NCBI GenBank assembly: GCA_016712525.1
Contig: JADJQX010000008.1
Coordinates: 1,618,501 to 1,682,500, forward strand
Source: Myxococcales bacterium
Lineage (GTDB): Bacteria; Myxococcota_A; Polyangia; Polyangiales; Polyangiaceae
DNA: 64,000 bases
Reading direction: 5' to 3'
The notes under the pieces are model-generated. The model saw nothing but the letters and a program-made list of their open reading frames with translations. It was not told the DNA's origin and searched no databases. Below, piece by piece: positions 61,883-64,000 of this stretch. A program made the position numbers and the translations under genes. Each line of letters begins with the position of its first letter. Positions within the stretch are counted from its first letter, which is position 1.

Positions 61883-61911
61883 GCGTCGCCGTGCGTCTCC
61901 ACGAGGATTCC

Positions 61912-64000
61912 ATGTCGAAACGTCCCTGGGTTCGGTATTCGTCCGCGTTCTTGCTCGCCGTGCAGGCGCTGTCCATGGCGAGGCCTGCGCTCGCCTTCGA
62001 GGAGACGCCTCGGTTCAACTTCTCGGACACGTCCGTGGGCGCCGCCGCGCTCAACGACTCACTCACGCAGCAGCCGCCGGGAAAGCGTCGATCGCTCCCC
62101 GTCGGGGCAACGGGAGCGTACACGACGTCCGTCGCGATCGACGTACCTCCGGGGCGGCTCGGCATGGCTCCGAGCTTGGCTCTTGGCTACTCGAGCACCG
62201 GACACCGCAAGGAGTCCTCGGTGGGCGCCGGATGGTCCTTCGCGATGCCGCGGATCCATCGATCGACGCGCCTCGGAATGCCGAAGCTGGCGTACTCCGG
62301 GGGCGACTACGCCTACGACGATACCGCGCCTTTCGACACGCCCGCGGGAGAGGTCGTGCCGAGCGCTCATGGTCCTGCCGGGGCCGGGAGGATGTTCGCC
62401 CCGAAGCGCGAGACCTCTCCCGTGAGGTACGAGTACCTCGACGACGTCCCGGGCGGACGATGGATCGAGCACCTACCGAATGGCAACAAGCGGTTCTACG
62501 GAGTCGACCCCTTCGGGCCGACGCACGCACGGATCGTGACGGAGATCGGGACCTTCTCGTGGCTCCTCGTCCGAGAGGAAGACCCCTTCGGCAACGACGT
62601 CACCTACACCTACCACCACACCGAGGACGAGAACCGCGCCACAAAGACCGATGCGTCTCGCGTCCCTATCCTCCGGCGTGCCACCTGGGGCGGAAATCGT
62701 CCCCAAGGGCTAGCCCCGGCGTTCGCGGTGGACGTCGCCATTGGGCCGCAAGACGGTGGTCACAACGCGCTGGAGGGCAACACGTGGCTCACGTCCCGCG
62801 TCGAGCGGATCCAGGTTGGCCCTGTCGCAGGCGCGCCGTATCACACCTATTCCCTCGGATACACGACGAGCGCCGACAGCGGCCGCGCTCTCCTGTCCAC
62901 GGTCACACGAACCGCACCTGGGGAGGCGCCGACGGAGCGGACGTTCTCCTATAGCGGAGCTTCCGGCAGGCTCGCGTTCTCGAGCGAGATGGACCTGCCC
63001 GCGCCGCTCCGCGACGAGCTGGTCGAGCGGCGCGCGTTCGGCGAGCGTCATCCGTACGATCCGGAGTGGAACGATCTCGACAAGGCCTTCGGTCAGCACG
63101 GGATCGGCTCCGGGTACCAGTTCGCCTCGGCGGCTGGCAACAACCGTGCGGACGCCGTGTACTTGCCAGCGGGCCTCGGCTCCCCGCAGTCGCTCGTAAG
63201 CGGGACCAAAAGCTTCTTCATGAGCCAAGGGGCCGCGAAGTCATTCAAGATGGCGGGGTCCTCCCTCTCCGGAGACGCCCTCGTGAAGTCGCTCTCCGAC
63301 ATGGACGGCGACGGCGACCTCGACGGAGTCTCGTTTCCGCTCGCGTACAAGGTCGCATCGGTCAACGGCCCGGCCGATCTCCTCCGGGACTTTTCGCCGA
63401 TCGACAAATGCCTCGACACCGCATTCTGGACGTCGTGCGGATCGGCGGAGCCGTACCGCCCGTCGATGTCGAACTATGGCGATGGCTCGTGCCGCGGCCT
63501 CGTGTCGGGCTGCCTGACGCCTCACTTCGATCAGCCACAGGCAGCGAGCTTCGGGAGCCAACTCCTCCACGTCGTAAGGAACGACGCCAGGTCCGGTGCG
63601 CCCATCCGCACGACGCAGGTCCTTACGGGCTGGCCGAGGACCGCGTACCAGCAGGTTCACGTCATCCGGACGCAGGCGAACCCCGGCCCGATTGGGTCGA
63701 GCCCTGTCACGTTCACCGGGATGACGCTGCGAGACTTCCAGGCACCGATCGTCGACGTCAACGGCGACGGTCGCCCCGATGTGGTGCTCCTGAAGCAGCG
63801 CGTCCGGGTGAACCCTGTCGCCGAAGCCTTCGGCTCGACGTTCAGGGAGCGCTTGCGCACGGCCGCGACCAGGCGAGGGCTCTCTCCCGACGATCTCCTG
63901 CGCTTTCTCATGCACTTCGCGGACGCGCGGTCGTACCGCGAGTGGGAGAAACGACGCGGGATGCCCGAGCTCGTCGCGCTCGCCGATCGCGTCGGCGCGA
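61912..64000 (+). CDS. SpvB/Tc-toxin-like secreted protein, 3' end beyond window
   Basis: ATG 61912 has a GAGGA element upstream. The frame stays open for 696 codons to the window edge. A signal peptide (RYSSAFLLAVQALSMARPALA) is followed by an SpvB-like N-terminal domain: TGAYTTSVAIDVPPGRLG, MAPSLALGYSS, SVGAGWSFAMPRIHRSTR. Further on, WIEHLPNGNKRFYGVD and DPFGNDVTYTYHHTEDE resemble the region preceding RHS/TcaB-mid domains. FG-GAP/integrin-like repeats appear at MDGDGDLDGVSF and VDVNGDGRPDVVLLK. It is likely the start of a large secreted RHS-type or Tc-like protein whose C-terminal effector lies beyond the window. It does not overlap the upstream gene. Confidence 0.85.
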   Translation, partial: MSKRPWVRYSSAFLLAVQALSMARPALAFEETPRFNFSDTSVGAAALNDSLTQQPPGKRRSLPVGATGAYTTSVAIDVPPGRLGMAPSLALGYSSTGHRKESSVGAGWSFAMPRIHRSTRLGMPKLAYSGGDYAYDDTAPFDTPAGEVVPSAHGPAGAGRMFAPKRETSPVRYEYLDDVPGGRWIEHLPNGNKRFYGVDPFGPTHARIVTEIGTFSWLLVREEDPFGNDVTYTYHHTEDENRATKTDASRVPILRRATWGGNRPQGLAPAFAVDVAIGPQDGGHNALEGNTWLTSRVERIQVGPVAGAPYHTYSLGYTTSADSGRALLSTVTRTAPGEAPTERTFSYSGASGRLAFSSEMDLPAPLRDELVERRAFGERHPYDPEWNDLDKAFGQHGIGSGYQFASAAGNNRADAVYLPAGLGSPQSLVSGTKSFFMSQGAAKSFKMAGSSLSGDALVKSLSDMDGDGDLDGVSFPLAYKVASVNGPADLLRDFSPIDKCLDTAFWTSCGSAEPYRPSMSNYGDGSCRGLVSGCLTPHFDQPQAASFGSQLLHVVRNDARSGAPIRTTQVLTGWPRTAYQQVHVIRTQANPGPIGSSPVTFTGMTLRDFQAPIVDVNGDGRPDVVLLKQRVRVNPVAEAFGSTFRERLRTAATRRGLSPDDLLRFLMHFADARSYREWEKRRGMPELVALADRVGA

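Noticed and set aside
1..64000. tRNA or rRNA genes.
   Set aside because: No TTCGA-type T-loop with a matching acceptor stem and no rRNA-like stretch was seen by eye; a covariance search would be needed to exclude a degenerate one.

Overview
The window is about 64 kb of GC-rich DNA that looks like a chromosome segment of a myxobacterium, probably of the Polyangiales. The reasons are strong G/C bias at third codon positions, many lipoproteins with low-complexity Asp/Ala/Pro linkers after a lipobox, long hypothetical envelope proteins, and gene pairs joined by 4-base ATGA or GTGA overlaps. This placement is inference from style, not from a marker gene.

Left arm (1-19.5 kb): mostly cell-envelope genes. 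These are predicted outer-membrane proteins, a beta-propeller-like lipoprotein paired with a membrane protein, a cyclophilin overlapping a monoacylglycerol-lipase-like hydrolase, a pair of small lipoproteins, an S41-like protease, a Cys-rich lipoprotein, a beta-helix lipoprotein, a DUF4173 membrane protein and a polysaccharide-deacetylase-like protein. In the middle sits a REP-associated tyrosine transposase (RAYT) bracketed by inverted copies of a short repeat with core GACCGACGTTGGCGCTAAGT. More copies lie in gaps up to about 3 kb away on either side.

Central defence island (19.8-46.5 kb): a WYL-domain regulator and a large protein with two RNA-polymerase alpha-CTD-like HhH motifs plus a sigma-70 region 4-like HTH lead into a complete type I-G CRISPR-Cas operon: cas3 (helicase then HD), cas8u2/csx17, cas7/csb1, csb2 (cas5-cas6), a cas4-cas1 fusion and cas2. 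A small basic protein gene (P1) lies between cas2 and the array. The array runs from 34.05 to 46.25 kb with roughly 168 repeats. Repeat orientation and repeat decay at the right end both suggest transcription rightward, from a leader next to P1. A paired 20-bp palindrome with 22-bp period (AACTTCAGGCGCCTGAAGTT type) lies upstream of cas3 and of P1. A compensated version (AACTCCAGGCGCCTGGAGTT) lies upstream of the P1 paralog P2 at 53.6 kb. This suggests a shared operator and a CRISPR-linked regulon.

Right of the array (46.8-56.8 kb): a tightly overlapped four-gene operon encodes an NAD-dependent epimerase, a glycosyltransferase-radical SAM fusion, a WG-repeat-like protein and a histidine phosphatase-nucleotidyltransferase fusion; I recognise no described pathway for it. 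Two toxin-antitoxin remnants follow. An AbiEi antitoxin is followed by a gutted AbiEii, and an excisionase-type antitoxin is followed by a 30-codon PIN-toxin stub. P2, an ASCH-domain protein and small hypotheticals lie among them.

Right end (56.9-64 kb): a cobalamin riboswitch precedes a leftward operon of a lipoprotein, cobT, cobS and a CobC-like phosphatase (nucleotide-loop assembly of B12). A hypothetical protein and the start of a large SpvB/Tc-toxin-like secreted protein with FG-GAP-like repeats close the window.
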